This document shows, one piece after another, positions 1 to 8,179 of a stretch of DNA of 64,000 nucleotides. The position numbers and the translations under genes are program-made. Each line of letters begins with the position of its first letter. The first letter of the stretch is position 1. Source of the DNA: Winogradskyella bathintestinalis (GTDB taxonomy: Bacteria; Bacteroidota; Bacteroidia; Flavobacteriales; Flavobacteriaceae); the NCBI RefSeq assembly GCF_030407435.1, contig NZ_JASDDK010000002.1:342702-406701 (forward strand), in the 5' to 3' direction. The notes under the pieces are model-generated. The model had not been told where the DNA came from. It worked only from the letters and a program-made list of their open reading frames with translations, and searched no databases.

Positions 1-1
1 T

Positions 2-793
2 ATAAGGTTTATTTATAATTTGCAAGGTGCTTTTGAACATCGCTTAGGCGCACAAAATGAAGAGCGTAAGACTCAGCAATTTCAATCTGTGATATTCGCG
101 AATAAGTCAGACGGTACTAATTACCTTCACTTTCCTAAAAACGAAAAGCTTCAGATTAATATTATTCAAATCGTACGAAAGGAATTTTTAAAAAAGAGAA
201 CTACAAATGTATCATCCCTAAACAAAAAATTATATGAAGTTTTTGTTGATACGGATCACGAAAATAGGTTTGTACATTATGGAGAATTGAACTTAAAAAT
301 GGCTGATGATGTAAAATCTATCCATAAGATTAAGTCCAAAGGTATGTTGCGTGTTTTAAAAATTGAGGCAAAAATTTATGAAATTCTTTCGCTACATATT
401 CAGCAACACAACAGGCAGACAAGCGGTAAAAAACTACCGAAATCGATAACAAAGCAAGAATTAAAAACCGTTAAGAAAATTTGCGATCTTATACAAAAAG
501 AGCCTGCAAAACAATATTCTTTAGATCAATTATCAATTGACTATGGATTGTCTCAAGCGAAGCTTCAAGATGGATTTAAGTTTCTGTACAAACGAACGGT
601 TACTGAATTTATTCGACATATTCGTTTAGAACAAGCCCGAGAGTTGATGAAAATGACCGACTTAAATATTTCGCAGATAGTATACTCCATTGGCTTTACT
701 AGTAGAAGTTATTTTTCTAAAATTTTTAAAGAAAAATACGGTATTTCACCAAATGAATTTAAAAAACAAATTGTTGCTAAAGTAAAGGTGTAA
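2..793 (+). CDS. AraC-family transcriptional regulator (5' end cut by window edge)
   Basis: The reading frame is open to the left edge, so the true start lies outside the window; the first possible in-window start is a TTG at 20. The last ~100 residues form the two-helix-turn-helix AraC/XylS DNA-binding domain, with the typical ending 'GFTSRSYFSKIFKEKYGISP' and the 'FIRHIRLEQARELM' linker. The part before it is a sensor domain whose ligand cannot be told from the sequence. It is followed closely by a convergent gene cluster. It would act as a cytoplasmic transcription activator or repressor; its targets are unknown. Confidence 0.85.
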   Translation: MRFIYNLQGAFEHRLGAQNEERKTQQFQSVIFANKSDGTNYLHFPKNEKLQINIIQIVRKEFLKKRTTNVSSLNKKLYEVFVDTDHENRFVHYGELNLKMADDVKSIHKIKSKGMLRVLKIEAKIYEILSLHIQQHNRQTSGKKLPKSITKQELKTVKKICDLIQKEPAKQYSLDQLSIDYGLSQAKLQDGFKFLYKRTVTEFIRHIRLEQARELMKMTDLNISQIVYSIGFTSRSYFSKIFKEKYGISPNEFKKQIVAKVKV

Positions 794-797
794 CGCA

Positions 798-1004
798 TTA
801 TTTACCGAAAATCCATTTTTTCATTAAGGCAACAAAACTGTATTTTCCAGTCAATTTAACGGCAGAACCCACCCAATTCAATGGTTGTAAGTCTTCCTTA
901 TATTCACTTTTAATTAGCTTAAGTTCCTCCCATGCAATATCGCGTTCTAACTTATAGCGTTTTAGATCGTTTTCAATCTCTCTAAATGTGGTATATGATT
1001 TCAT
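798..1004 (-). CDS. DUF6327-like small protein
   Basis: A 68-residue basic protein with no signal or membrane segment. It starts 'MKSYTTFREIENDLKRYKLE', and a central helix probably forms a coiled coil. It is the last gene of a three-gene minus-strand set (YtxH-like, holin-like, this one) with gaps of only 3 bases. This trio is, from memory, common in Flavobacteriaceae, and the third member is usually named DUF6327. The function is unknown; the context suggests a cell-envelope or stress role. Confidence 0.7.
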   Translation of the reverse strand: MKSYTTFREIENDLKRYKLERDIAWEELKLIKSEYKEDLQPLNWVGSAVKLTGKYSFVALMKKWIFGK

Positions 1005-1007
1005 ATT

Positions 1008-1355
1008 TTAATCAAAAAATTTAGGTCCAAGTTTCTTTATAATAAACGGGTTGAATTTTGCTCGCATAAGGTAGATTATTATTGAGACTAAAATATAAAT
1101 TAGTCCAACCAAGAAAAACCCTAGCGAATAGCTATCTAATGCATTACTCAACTCTATGGCTCCTGCCACTGAGAAAAACACCAAACCAGCAAATAAAAGG
1201 ATACCAATCGCTAACACTTTAGCTAACAAACTTATGGAAACCGTTAATTGCTGAAAAACCTTTAACTTAAAATATTGGTGAGACGCTTTTACATAGCGCT
1301 CACCAATATGAGAAGCTTTTTCCGTAGTGTTATTTATATCGCTAAATACACTCAT
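1008..1355 (-). CDS. Holin-superfamily-III-like membrane protein (phage_holin_3_6 type)
   Basis: A 115-residue protein with an N-terminal amphipathic region ending 'FKLKVFQQLTVSISLLAKVLA' and two hydrophobic helices (about residues 40-70 and 75-95). This is the layout of the 'putative actinobacterial holin-X' family. Despite the name, these are chromosomal membrane proteins that usually sit beside YtxH proteins; nothing here suggests a phage. It lies 3 bases from both neighbours, so the three genes are almost surely one transcript. The membrane role is inferred and the activity is unknown. Confidence 0.75.
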   Translation of the reverse strand: MSVFSDINNTTEKASHIGERYVKASHQYFKLKVFQQLTVSISLLAKVLAIGILLFAGLVFFSVAGAIELSNALDSYSLGFFLVGLIYILVSIIIYLMRAKFNPFIIKKLGPKFFD

Positions 1356-1358
1356 TTA

Positions 1359-1691
1359 TTAGGCTTTTTTCTGTAAGTTCTTATTCTTAGCTTTTAAATC
1401 TTTTAAACGCGACTCTAACGTTGTAATCACATCCTCTGCTTTATAACTAGCGTTAGACATAATTGCTTCAACTTGATGATCCAAGTTTTCCTTTTGGCTA
1501 GATATCGTATTTCCGAGAGAATCTCTTAATTCAGTGGCTCTATCGGCCATATAATCTCTTCGTGTGGCAGCTTCATCTGCAATTCTCTGTCTCGTTACAC
1601 TACCTTTATCTGGTGCAAACAATATTCCTAAAACTGCTCCTACTGCGGTTCCTGCTAATATTCCTAAAACTGTATTTCCGTTATCACTCAT
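1359..1691 (-). CDS. YtxH domain protein
   Basis: A 110-residue protein. Its N-terminal glycine-rich membrane helix (residues ~6-27) ends in the YtxH-type 'GILFAPDKG' turn, followed by a long charged helical tail that probably forms a coiled coil. YtxH proteins are general-stress proteins of unknown biochemical role in many bacteria. It is first gene of the trio and has a good promoter candidate 48 bases upstream (1739-1765). Confidence 0.8.
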   Translation of the reverse strand: MSDNGNTVLGILAGTAVGAVLGILFAPDKGSVTRQRIADEAATRRDYMADRATELRDSLGNTISSQKENLDHQVEAIMSNASYKAEDVITTLESRLKDLKAKNKNLQKKA

Positions 1692-1738
1692 GTTTCTATT
1701 TTTATATTAATTTTTAAATTCAGCACTTTGCTGTGTTA

Positions 1739-1765
1739 CAAAGATATAAGCAACACTATCCACAA
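1739..1765 (-). promoter_or_regulatory. Promoter for the YtxH-holin-DUF6327 operon
   Basis: Read on the minus strand, TATCTTTG (1739-1746) matches the Bacteroidota -7 element TAnnTTTG. A TTG (1763-1765) lies 16 bases upstream of it, at the position of the -33 element. The distance to the YtxH start codon is about 48 bases. Confidence 0.55.
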
Positions 1766-1860
1766 TTTAACTCTTTAGATAGCAATATTAGCTGTTATGC
1801 TATTTATTATTAGCGTTAAATATTTTAGTAATCGCATTAAGTTAAAATCTCGATTAAAAT

Positions 1861-1868
1861 TAAATTTG
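1861..1868 (+). promoter_or_regulatory. Candidate -7 element of the aldehyde dehydrogenase gene
   Basis: TAAATTTG matches TAnnTTTG and ends 16 bases before the ATG at 1885. No clear TTG is present at the -33 position, so the promoter is only half supported. Confidence 0.4.
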
Positions 1869-1884
1869 AAGAACACATTTATAT

Positions 1885-3258
1885 ATGAAAACAAATACAG
1901 CAACAATAAAAACATACAATCCTTTTAATGGAAACCATCTTGAAACTTACACGGTAAATTCAAAATCAGACTTACAAGAAAAACTAGCCTTTGCAGACAC
2001 CACTTTTAAGACTTGGAAACAAGTTGAAATTACCAAACGTTTTGAACTATTGCAGAATTTAGCTAATGAAATTTTTAAAAATAAATCGGAATTAAGTCAA
2101 CTCATTACTAAGGAAATGGGAAAACCAATTCTTGAAAGTGAAGCCGAAATTGAGAAGTGTAATTTTCTTATTGACTTTTATATTAAGAACGCAGTTCAAT
2201 TTCTACAAGATGACATTATAAAGACCGATGCACACGAAAGTTTTATAAGCTATGATCCCTTAGGTTGCATACTTGCTATTATGCCGTGGAATTATCCATT
2301 TTGGCAAGTTTTTCGATTCGCCATTCCAACCTTAACCGCTGGAAATGTTGCATTGTTAAAACATGCATCTAATGTTACAGGGTGCGCGCTAGCCATTGAA
2401 AAATTATTTAAAGATGCCGGATTTCCTGAAGGGTGTTTTCAAACACTCATTACAGACCATGATGCTATTGAAAACCTCATGGAAGACGAAGTTGTTAAAG
2501 CGGTTTCCTTAACCGGAAGCGAAAAAGCCGGACGAAAAATTGCGGAACTTGCTGGCAAGAATCTTAAGTCTTCACTTTTAGAATTGGGCGGAAATAATGC
2601 GTGTATTATCTTAAAAGATGCCGATTTAGACGCACATATAGATACTATAGTTTCTGCACGTATGCAGAATTCTGGTCAAAGTTGCATTGCCGCAAAACGA
2701 TTTATTGTTGTTGAGGAAATTTATGACGATTTCATTCAAAAATTTATATCTAAAACGGAACATTTAAAATACGGAAATCCAACCGACAAAGACACTACGA
2801 TCTCATGCTTAGCTCGCGAGGATTTAGCAGAAACATTAGAGAAACAAGTTGAAAAATCAATTAAACTCGGTGCAAAGGTGGTTATAGGAAATAAACGAGA
2901 CGGTGCTTACTATCACCCTACGGTTATAACCGATGTTACACCTGAAATGCCTATATTTAAGGAAGAAACCTTTGGGCCAGTAGCCGCAGTTATTAAAGTT
3001 AAATCCGAAGATGAAGCTTATAAAACCGCTTCAAATTCCACTTTTGGATTAGGAACCATGGTTTTTACAAAAGATTATAAAAGGGCCTCAAAGCAAATTT
3101 CGAAAATAGAAGATGGAGCTTTTTTTATTAATAGCATGGTAAAATCGGATCCAAGACTGCCATTTGGAGGCACGAAAAATTCAGGTTTTGGCCGTGAATT
3201 ATCTAAAGAAGGTATGCTAGCCTTTGTGAATAAAAAAACAGTTTATATTAACCAATAA
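1885..3258 (+). CDS. NAD(P)-dependent aldehyde dehydrogenase, succinate-semialdehyde dehydrogenase type
   Basis: A 457-residue cytoplasmic enzyme, the length of the GabD/Sad subgroup. Visible landmarks are 'MPWNYPFW' (133-140, with oxyanion-hole Asn136), cofactor-loop 'TGSEKAGRKIA', the general base Glu233 in 'LLELGG', the nucleophile Cys267 in 'GQSCIAAKR', and the C-terminal 'PFGGTKNSGFGRE'. It would oxidise an aldehyde to the acid; succinate semialdehyde is the usual annotation for close relatives, but the substrate cannot be proved from sequence. A small membrane-protein gene follows after 12 bases. Nothing in the neighbourhood gives a pathway. Confidence 0.9.
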   Translation: MKTNTATIKTYNPFNGNHLETYTVNSKSDLQEKLAFADTTFKTWKQVEITKRFELLQNLANEIFKNKSELSQLITKEMGKPILESEAEIEKCNFLIDFYIKNAVQFLQDDIIKTDAHESFISYDPLGCILAIMPWNYPFWQVFRFAIPTLTAGNVALLKHASNVTGCALAIEKLFKDAGFPEGCFQTLITDHDAIENLMEDEVVKAVSLTGSEKAGRKIAELAGKNLKSSLLELGGNNACIILKDADLDAHIDTIVSARMQNSGQSCIAAKRFIVVEEIYDDFIQKFISKTEHLKYGNPTDKDTTISCLAREDLAETLEKQVEKSIKLGAKVVIGNKRDGAYYHPTVITDVTPEMPIFKEETFGPVAAVIKVKSEDEAYKTASNSTFGLGTMVFTKDYKRASKQISKIEDGAFFINSMVKSDPRLPFGGTKNSGFGRELSKEGMLAFVNKKTVYINQ

Positions 3259-3270
3259 ATTAAAGAAATT

Positions 3271-3423
3271 ATGAAGTTTGTAAAAGAAGATGAAGAAGAA
3301 AGAAGAGATTATATCTTTCAAAAAGATGAGAAAACGAAGTTTGGAGCGCGATTTATAATTATTGTTCTAGTAATATTAGTTGCTGCTGTAATTGCTTCAG
3401 GCATCCACTTTGAGTGGTTCTAA
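3271..3423 (+). CDS. 50-residue single-pass membrane protein
   Basis: A short ORF starting MKFVKEDEEERRDY, with a highly charged N-terminal half and one hydrophobic helix (about residues 28-45) before the end FEWF. The 12-base gap from the aldehyde dehydrogenase stop and the strong terminator directly after it support it as the last gene of that transcript. I do not recognise a family. The charged-then-hydrophobic layout is clear, but coding status is inferred from context and protein-like composition. Confidence 0.6.
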   Translation: MKFVKEDEEERRDYIFQKDEKTKFGARFIIIVLVILVAAVIASGIHFEWF

Positions 3424-3433
3424 TAAATAAGAT

Positions 3434-3477
3434 AAGCAAATTCGTTAAGTTTTATAATTTAACTGTTTGCTTTTTTT
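3434..3477 (+). terminator. Rho-independent terminator, probably used from both strands
   Basis: The outer stem AAGCAAA (3434-3440) pairs with TTTGCTT (3466-3472), and an inner GTTAA/TTAAC pair extends it. A run of seven T follows. It lies after the small membrane protein gene, and the stop codon of the opposing carrier gene falls inside the stem. Confidence 0.75.
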
Positions 3478-4418
3478 GTTGCCAAAATACTAATAATTAA
3501 AATTTGTGTGGCATGAAATAACATTAATGGCAGCAGCATAATACCCAAAGTAGCCATATTCCCGAATAATATTTTTGAAAATACAGTCCCATGGACTAAC
3601 GATTTTTTAGTGCCGCAAAATTGTGCTGTAATTTGATCTTCCTTATTAAGATGTAATTTCCTAGCTATTAAGCCTGTTAGTGAATAAACAATTACAAATA
3701 ACACAATTACTCCAATAAGTAGTAAGAATAGATCTACAATTGAAACAACACTAAACATGTTATTGTAAAATGAAGCTGCAAAACTCTTATAGATGATTAA
3801 AAGAATAATAGACTTATCAAATAACGTTAATTTACTACTGTGTTTACGAGCGAAATCTCCAAGAAAACGCTGTAAAAAAAGACCCAGAACTACAGGCAAA
3901 ATAATCTGAACCATAAGTTTGAGATAAATAGCAGTAAAATCAAAATCAGTTTGGGTATGATCTATAAATAACCCCATCCAAAGCGGAGTAATAAGAATAC
4001 CTATAATCCCTGAAATACTCGCATTAAAAATCGCTGCAGGAATATTTCCTTTCGCTATAGACACCATTACTACAGACGACGATACTGTTGATGGTAATGC
4101 AGCCAAGAAAAAGAACGCTAACCAAATTGTGTCTTGGGCTTCATTTTCAATAAATGGACGCAACAATAAAACCAACAACGGAAACAATAAAAATGTAGAT
4201 CCCTGAACTAAAAAATGTAATTTCCAATTTTTAAGTCCAGCTTTGAGTTGTGTTGGGTTTAGTTTAAGACCATAAAAGAAGAATATCAACGAAATTCCTA
4301 TTGCACTGATAGTGTTTAGAGGAATTCTACTACTTTCTATTCCCCATTCAGGAAAAAAATAAGCAAATAGTATCACGACAATAATAGATAGGACGAATTT
4401 ATCAATCTTAAGGCTCAT
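3459..4418 (-). CDS. Bile acid:sodium symporter-like carrier (SBF/YfeH type)
   Basis: A 319-residue inner-membrane protein with about ten hydrophobic helices. The family's conserved stretches are visible: 'LPSTVSSSVVMVSIAKGN' in the middle, then 'FNASISGIIGILITPLW', and 'FCGTKKSLVHG' near the end. The SBF-like subgroup (YfeH) transports unknown organic anions; related families carry bile acids or arsenite. It is divergent from the copper-associated genes, and its promoter overlaps a perfect inverted repeat in the shared intergenic region, so it is probably repressor controlled. The substrate is open. Confidence 0.85.
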   Translation of the reverse strand: MSLKIDKFVLSIIVVILFAYFFPEWGIESSRIPLNTISAIGISLIFFFYGLKLNPTQLKAGLKNWKLHFLVQGSTFLLFPLLVLLLRPFIENEAQDTIWLAFFFLAALPSTVSSSVVMVSIAKGNIPAAIFNASISGIIGILITPLWMGLFIDHTQTDFDFTAIYLKLMVQIILPVVLGLFLQRFLGDFARKHSSKLTLFDKSIILLIIYKSFAASFYNNMFSVVSIVDLFLLLIGVIVLFVIVYSLTGLIARKLHLNKEDQITAQFCGTKKSLVHGTVFSKILFGNMATLGIMLLPLMLFHATQILIISILATKKANS

Positions 4419-4495
4419 GCGTAGACTCTGATGGCTTTATATTATGCGCTAAAATAACATCAAATAATTACATTTAAGACTAGCTAGCGGTCTTA

Positions 4496-4528
4496 ATTAG
4501 TATCAAAACTAAATCGTTTGATACTAAT
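4496..4528. repeat. Perfect 12-bp inverted repeat, likely operator
   Basis: ATTAGTATCAAA (4496-4507) and its exact reverse complement (4517-4528) are separated by 9 bases. It sits alone between two divergent genes, and the left arm contains part of the -7 element of the carrier gene's promoter. This is the geometry of a dimeric repressor site rather than a terminator, because no T-run follows on either strand. Confidence 0.6.
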
Positions 4529-4531
4529 CAA
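4504..4531 (-). promoter_or_regulatory. Promoter of the SBF-like carrier gene
   Basis: On the minus strand TAGTTTTG (4504-4511) fits TAnnTTTG, and TTG (4529-4531) lies 17 bases upstream. The whole promoter is covered by the inverted repeat at 4496-4528. Confidence 0.6.
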
Positions 4532-4584
4532 ATAACACATTTAAAAAATTAGGAAGTTTTTAAAAAAAATTAGAACTTCGTGTT

Positions 4585-4950
4585 GTGAAAACAGCAACTC
4601 TTTTTTTAGCATTATTTATGCTTTTGAAACCGACGATTCCATTTGTGGAATACGCTGCTTTTTATGATTATATTAAAAATGAACTTTGTGTTAATCAAGA
4701 CAAGCCCGAATTAGCTTGTAATGGTAAATGCCATTTAAAGCAAGAATTAGCCAAAGCTTCAGACTCCGAAAAAAGTAATGATAAAAGCCATGCGGCTTCT
4801 AAAGAACAGCAAGTAGTTTTTTATCAAGATATATTTGACAACAATTTAGTTATTGTTGCAAACAAACAAAATTCACAAGTAGAACCAATGTATAATAAAA
4901 TTTATAAATTCGATTTTATGAATTTTATTTTTCATCCTCCACTGGTTTAA
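4585..4950 (+). CDS. Small membrane-anchored protein with C-x9-C-x3-C-H motif (copy A)
   Basis: A 121-residue protein starting at GTG, with an N-terminal hydrophobic helix and then 'CVNQDKPELACNGKCHL', a C-x9-C-x3-C-H signature. A charged linker follows, and the C-terminal end is 'FHPPLV'. The same architecture recurs in the gene at 8180, directly behind the TonB receptor. I know no named family; the two copies are clear paralogues. Three cysteines and a histidine in a CX3C-type arrangement, beside copper-handling genes, suggest a metal site on the outer face of the inner membrane, but that is inference. Confidence 0.7.
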   Translation: MKTATLFLALFMLLKPTIPFVEYAAFYDYIKNELCVNQDKPELACNGKCHLKQELAKASDSEKSNDKSHAASKEQQVVFYQDIFDNNLVIVANKQNSQVEPMYNKIYKFDFMNFIFHPPLV

Positions 4951-5261
4951 TTTTAAATAGAAACTCTTTTACTTATAGAACCCTTGTTTAGCTAAATGTT
5001 ATACAAAATGGTGACGCAATTCCTTATGCACTTTTAATTAGAAGTAATTAAGCCGTATAAGTTTGTGTTACTCTAAAACTGACATAATCAATTCTGTATA
5101 CTCGAGTTTTCTATTTATTTCCTGTAGCTGTAATTATGACAACAATTGTCGTCCTACACGCTTAATTTGATGTGATGCTATTAATTTTCAAACGGCATTA
5201 GTCAATGCTATCTGAGCCTGCTACAGTTTCAATATTTTTTTAAATAAAACACCCATAAGTG
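4951..5261 (+). other. 311-base non-coding leader region
   Basis: No convincing ORF on either strand. It holds one match to the -7 promoter element (TAAGTTTG, 5058-5065) without a good -33 partner, and a small GACAA/TTGTC dyad further down. It may be a long 5' leader for the lipoprotein and receptor genes; no known riboswitch was recognised. Confidence 0.4.
5058..5065 (+). promoter_or_regulatory. Candidate -7 element upstream of the lipoprotein-receptor genes
   Basis: TAAGTTTG fits TAnnTTTG. It lies about 195 bases before the ATG at 5262, and no TTG is seen at the -33 position, so support is weak. Confidence 0.25.
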
Positions 5262-6185
5262 ATGAAAAAATTCATGCTTTTTGTGGCTACACTATGTGCT
5301 GTAGTGACATCCTGTACCCTAAATAAAACCGATTACGAATCTGAAATAAGCACTATAGTTACTGAGCATTTTAATTTTGAAGAAGTGGTTTCTATAACTG
5401 AAGATAATTATCATATTAGTATCGAAGCCTTAAACGGAACCTTTTACAAAGGCTATAACGACATTCGTTTAAACATTACTAATACTCAAACTAACGAAAG
5501 TTTAAGTGCTTCTGAGATCACGTTTTTGCCCATTGTAACGACCTATAATGGCAGCAGCAATTCTTGTCCGCATCAGTATAATTTAGAATATAATACTGAA
5601 GACGATTATTACGCTGGCTATTCAGTATTTACTAGTAAAACCAATGATTCAGAAGACTGGAAATTTTATATTTCATTTACAGATAACGGACAAACCTATT
5701 CAGTAATCCAAGATATAATTATTGAAGCGCAAATTAACATGAACTTAAACATGACTGAATTTACAGGAAGTGATGGTGAACACTATATTATCGCTTTAGT
5801 AGCACCTCAGAAACCTAAAATTGCAGAAAACGAATTGGTTGCAGGTATTTATAAATACAACCAACCTTCAAATGAAGCAGGCACTTTTCTCGATCCATCA
5901 CAATTTTCATATTCTGAAGTTTCAAATTACACCCTGTTATTAGATCCAAGAATGCCAGAACCTTCCATGGGAAATCATTCGTCTCCAAACAATGAAGATC
6001 TAACACAACAAGACGATGGTTTATATTATGGAGTGGTTAATTATACAATGACCGGAAACTGGACCTTAAATTTCAGACTACAGAATTCGTACGGTGAGAT
6101 CATCAAAGGCACAGAAGTTTCAACGGAGTTCACGCCAGGTGTTGAAGGAACAAAAAGCGAACTGCATATCGATATACTATTTTAA
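5262..6185 (+). CDS. Lipoprotein with two FixH/YtkA-like domains
   Basis: A 307-residue secreted lipoprotein (signal peptide to 'AVVTSC', Cys18). ATG at 5262 is preferred over the GTG one codon before it. The C-terminal half shows the YtkA/FixH-like pattern 'MPEPSMGNHSSPNNEDL' (231-247), then '...GLYYGVVNYTMTGNWTLNF'. Residues ~47-150 show a second, weaker copy ('SSNSCPHQYNLEYNTEDDYY', '...DWKFYISF'), so the protein looks like an internal duplication. Met- and His-rich loops of this kind are found in copper chaperone-like proteins. It ends 2 bases before the copper-type TonB receptor, so the two are co-transcribed. Confidence 0.7.
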   Translation: MKKFMLFVATLCAVVTSCTLNKTDYESEISTIVTEHFNFEEVVSITEDNYHISIEALNGTFYKGYNDIRLNITNTQTNESLSASEITFLPIVTTYNGSSNSCPHQYNLEYNTEDDYYAGYSVFTSKTNDSEDWKFYISFTDNGQTYSVIQDIIIEAQINMNLNMTEFTGSDGEHYIIALVAPQKPKIAENELVAGIYKYNQPSNEAGTFLDPSQFSYSEVSNYTLLLDPRMPEPSMGNHSSPNNEDLTQQDDGLYYGVVNYTMTGNWTLNFRLQNSYGEIIKGTEVSTEFTPGVEGTKSELHIDILF

Positions 6186-6187
6186 GA

Positions 6188-8176
6188 ATGAAGACATTAA
6201 TCACGATAATCTTATTACTGTTTGTTGGGCTTTTTTCTACTGCACAAGACACTAAAAAAAAGAAGGACAGCATTATAGCATTAGATGAAGTCCAATTAAT
6301 CACCATACTCAAAAAGAAAATTGAAACAGAGATGAAAATGGCTGTTTCCGTTGATGAATTTTTAGCCTCTTCCGATAACATCAGTTTTATAAAACGTGGA
6401 GCTTATGCTTGGGAGCCATTATTGAACAACATGAGTTCTGAACGTTCTACCATTACCATTGATGGTATGCATGTTTTTGGAGCCTGTACGGACAAGATGG
6501 ACCCTATTACGTCTTATGTAGAAAGTAATAATTTATCTAAAATTGATATAAAATCTGGACAAGAAGGTAGTATGCATGGTGCAACGGTTGCCGGAAGTAT
6601 AGATTTAAAACGAAAAAGCACTCCATTCAATCGCTATAATCAATGGAATGGGTCTTACCAAACCGGATTTGAATTCAACAATAAGCAATTTTTCAACTTA
6701 GCGAATGCCTCCTACTCTAGTGAAAAATTTGTAGCTGATGGAAGTTTAGCCTACCGAAAATCCGAAAACTATAGTGATGGCAATAACGACGACGTTGAGC
6801 ATTCTCAATTCACTAAGTTCAATGCATCATTAGGGTTAGCGTATAAAACAAGTGAATTATCCTCAGTAAAAGTGGAAGCTATTTATGACCAAGCTAATGA
6901 TGTGGGCTATCCTGCGTTGCCAATGGATTTATGGTTATCTAGAGCATTAATTACCTCAGCAACTTATAAGCAATTGTTTGAAGATGGATTATTTAGAGCC
7001 TTAGACACAAAAATCTATTTTAATGCTATTGAACATTACATGGACGATACCACACGTCCCGAAAACCTTGTGCATATGGATATGCCAGGTTGGAGCACCA
7101 CTTACGGCTTATTATCTAAAGCCAATTTAAAAAGCAATAAATTCAGTTCCGAAATTCAGCTGAATGCTTATAATAATTTATCTACAGCAGAAATGCGCAT
7201 GTATCCACAAGATCGCAGTGAACGAACGATGTTTGCTTATAGCTGGCCAGGTGTGACGACGACTTTTGCCGGACTATCCCTAAGCAACTCTTGGGAAATA
7301 TCAGATAAGAGTCAATTAAATTTTGGAGGTTCTCTAGGCATGAATTACAACCACTCTAAATATGTAGAATTCAACTGGATTTTCCATCCAGGAACACCTC
7401 AAGAAAAAACACGAATCTTACCGAGTTTACACGCAGGTTATCAATTAAATATTGAGAATTTCAATTTTTCTGTTGGTGGTGGTTATGGCCACAGAGCTCC
7501 ATCTGTTTCTGAAGGTTATGGCTATTACATTTACAATAGTTTTGATCGCTACGATTATATTGGAAATCCAGATTTAGATAATGAAATTTCCTATGAAGCT
7601 AATGCTAGTGCAGGGTTTTCAAATGATAAGTTGAGCTTTCAAGCTAATGTGAATTATTTCTATATTGAAAATTATATCATTGGTCGTATTTTAAGTTTAG
7701 GTAGCCCAATGAATTATCAATCTATTGGTGTTAAAGGCTACACATCTTTAGATCATTCAACGTTATTCAATTTCTCATTAAATACGAGCTACACCATTTT
7801 AGACAATTTACACTGGAAAGGCATTCTGACATATGCTCGTGGAAAAGATGAAAACGAACATAATTTACCTTTCATTAGACCTTTAAGTTATCAATCATCG
7901 CTGCATTATAAATATAAAAAATTCAATTTTCAAACCTCTGTAAATGGAGATTTAGAACAAATTAATTACAGTCCAGAATACGGAGAAGATCAAACACCGT
8001 CATATACCATATGGAATTTATCTGCAGATTATACCTTCAGAATTGCAGCTTACAAAACCGTTGTTCAAGTTGGAGCAGAAAACCTATTAAATGAATATTA
8101 CAGCACGTATGCCGATTGGGGAAATATCCCAAGAATGGGACGTAATATTTTTACCTCTTTAAAATTCAATTTTTAA
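6188..8176 (+). CDS. TonB-dependent outer-membrane receptor, OprC/NosA-like (copper)
   Basis: A 662-residue protein with signal peptide (cleavage near residue 19), plug domain and a C-terminal 22-strand-type barrel ending in Phe ('FTSLKFNF'). The plug contains 'IDGMHVFGACTDKMDPITSY', giving Cys100-x3-Met104, and the barrel has 'EHYMDD', giving His283-x-Met285. In Pseudomonas OprC a CxxxM pair and an HxM pair together bind copper; both pairs are present here with matching flanks. It would import copper across the outer membrane with TonB energy. It lies in a run with a YtkA-like lipoprotein, a cysteine-rich small protein and MbnP/MbnH-like genes. Confidence 0.88.
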   Translation: MKTLITIILLLFVGLFSTAQDTKKKKDSIIALDEVQLITILKKKIETEMKMAVSVDEFLASSDNISFIKRGAYAWEPLLNNMSSERSTITIDGMHVFGACTDKMDPITSYVESNNLSKIDIKSGQEGSMHGATVAGSIDLKRKSTPFNRYNQWNGSYQTGFEFNNKQFFNLANASYSSEKFVADGSLAYRKSENYSDGNNDDVEHSQFTKFNASLGLAYKTSELSSVKVEAIYDQANDVGYPALPMDLWLSRALITSATYKQLFEDGLFRALDTKIYFNAIEHYMDDTTRPENLVHMDMPGWSTTYGLLSKANLKSNKFSSEIQLNAYNNLSTAEMRMYPQDRSERTMFAYSWPGVTTTFAGLSLSNSWEISDKSQLNFGGSLGMNYNHSKYVEFNWIFHPGTPQEKTRILPSLHAGYQLNIENFNFSVGGGYGHRAPSVSEGYGYYIYNSFDRYDYIGNPDLDNEISYEANASAGFSNDKLSFQANVNYFYIENYIIGRILSLGSPMNYQSIGVKGYTSLDHSTLFNFSLNTSYTILDNLHWKGILTYARGKDENEHNLPFIRPLSYQSSLHYKYKKFNFQTSVNGDLEQINYSPEYGEDQTPSYTIWNLSADYTFRIAAYKTVVQVGAENLLNEYYSTYADWGNIPRMGRNIFTSLKFNF

Positions 8177-8179
8177 TTG

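Noticed and set aside
1008-1355. Prophage holin
   Set aside because: The family is chromosomal and neighbours are YtxH and DUF6327; no phage genes are present.
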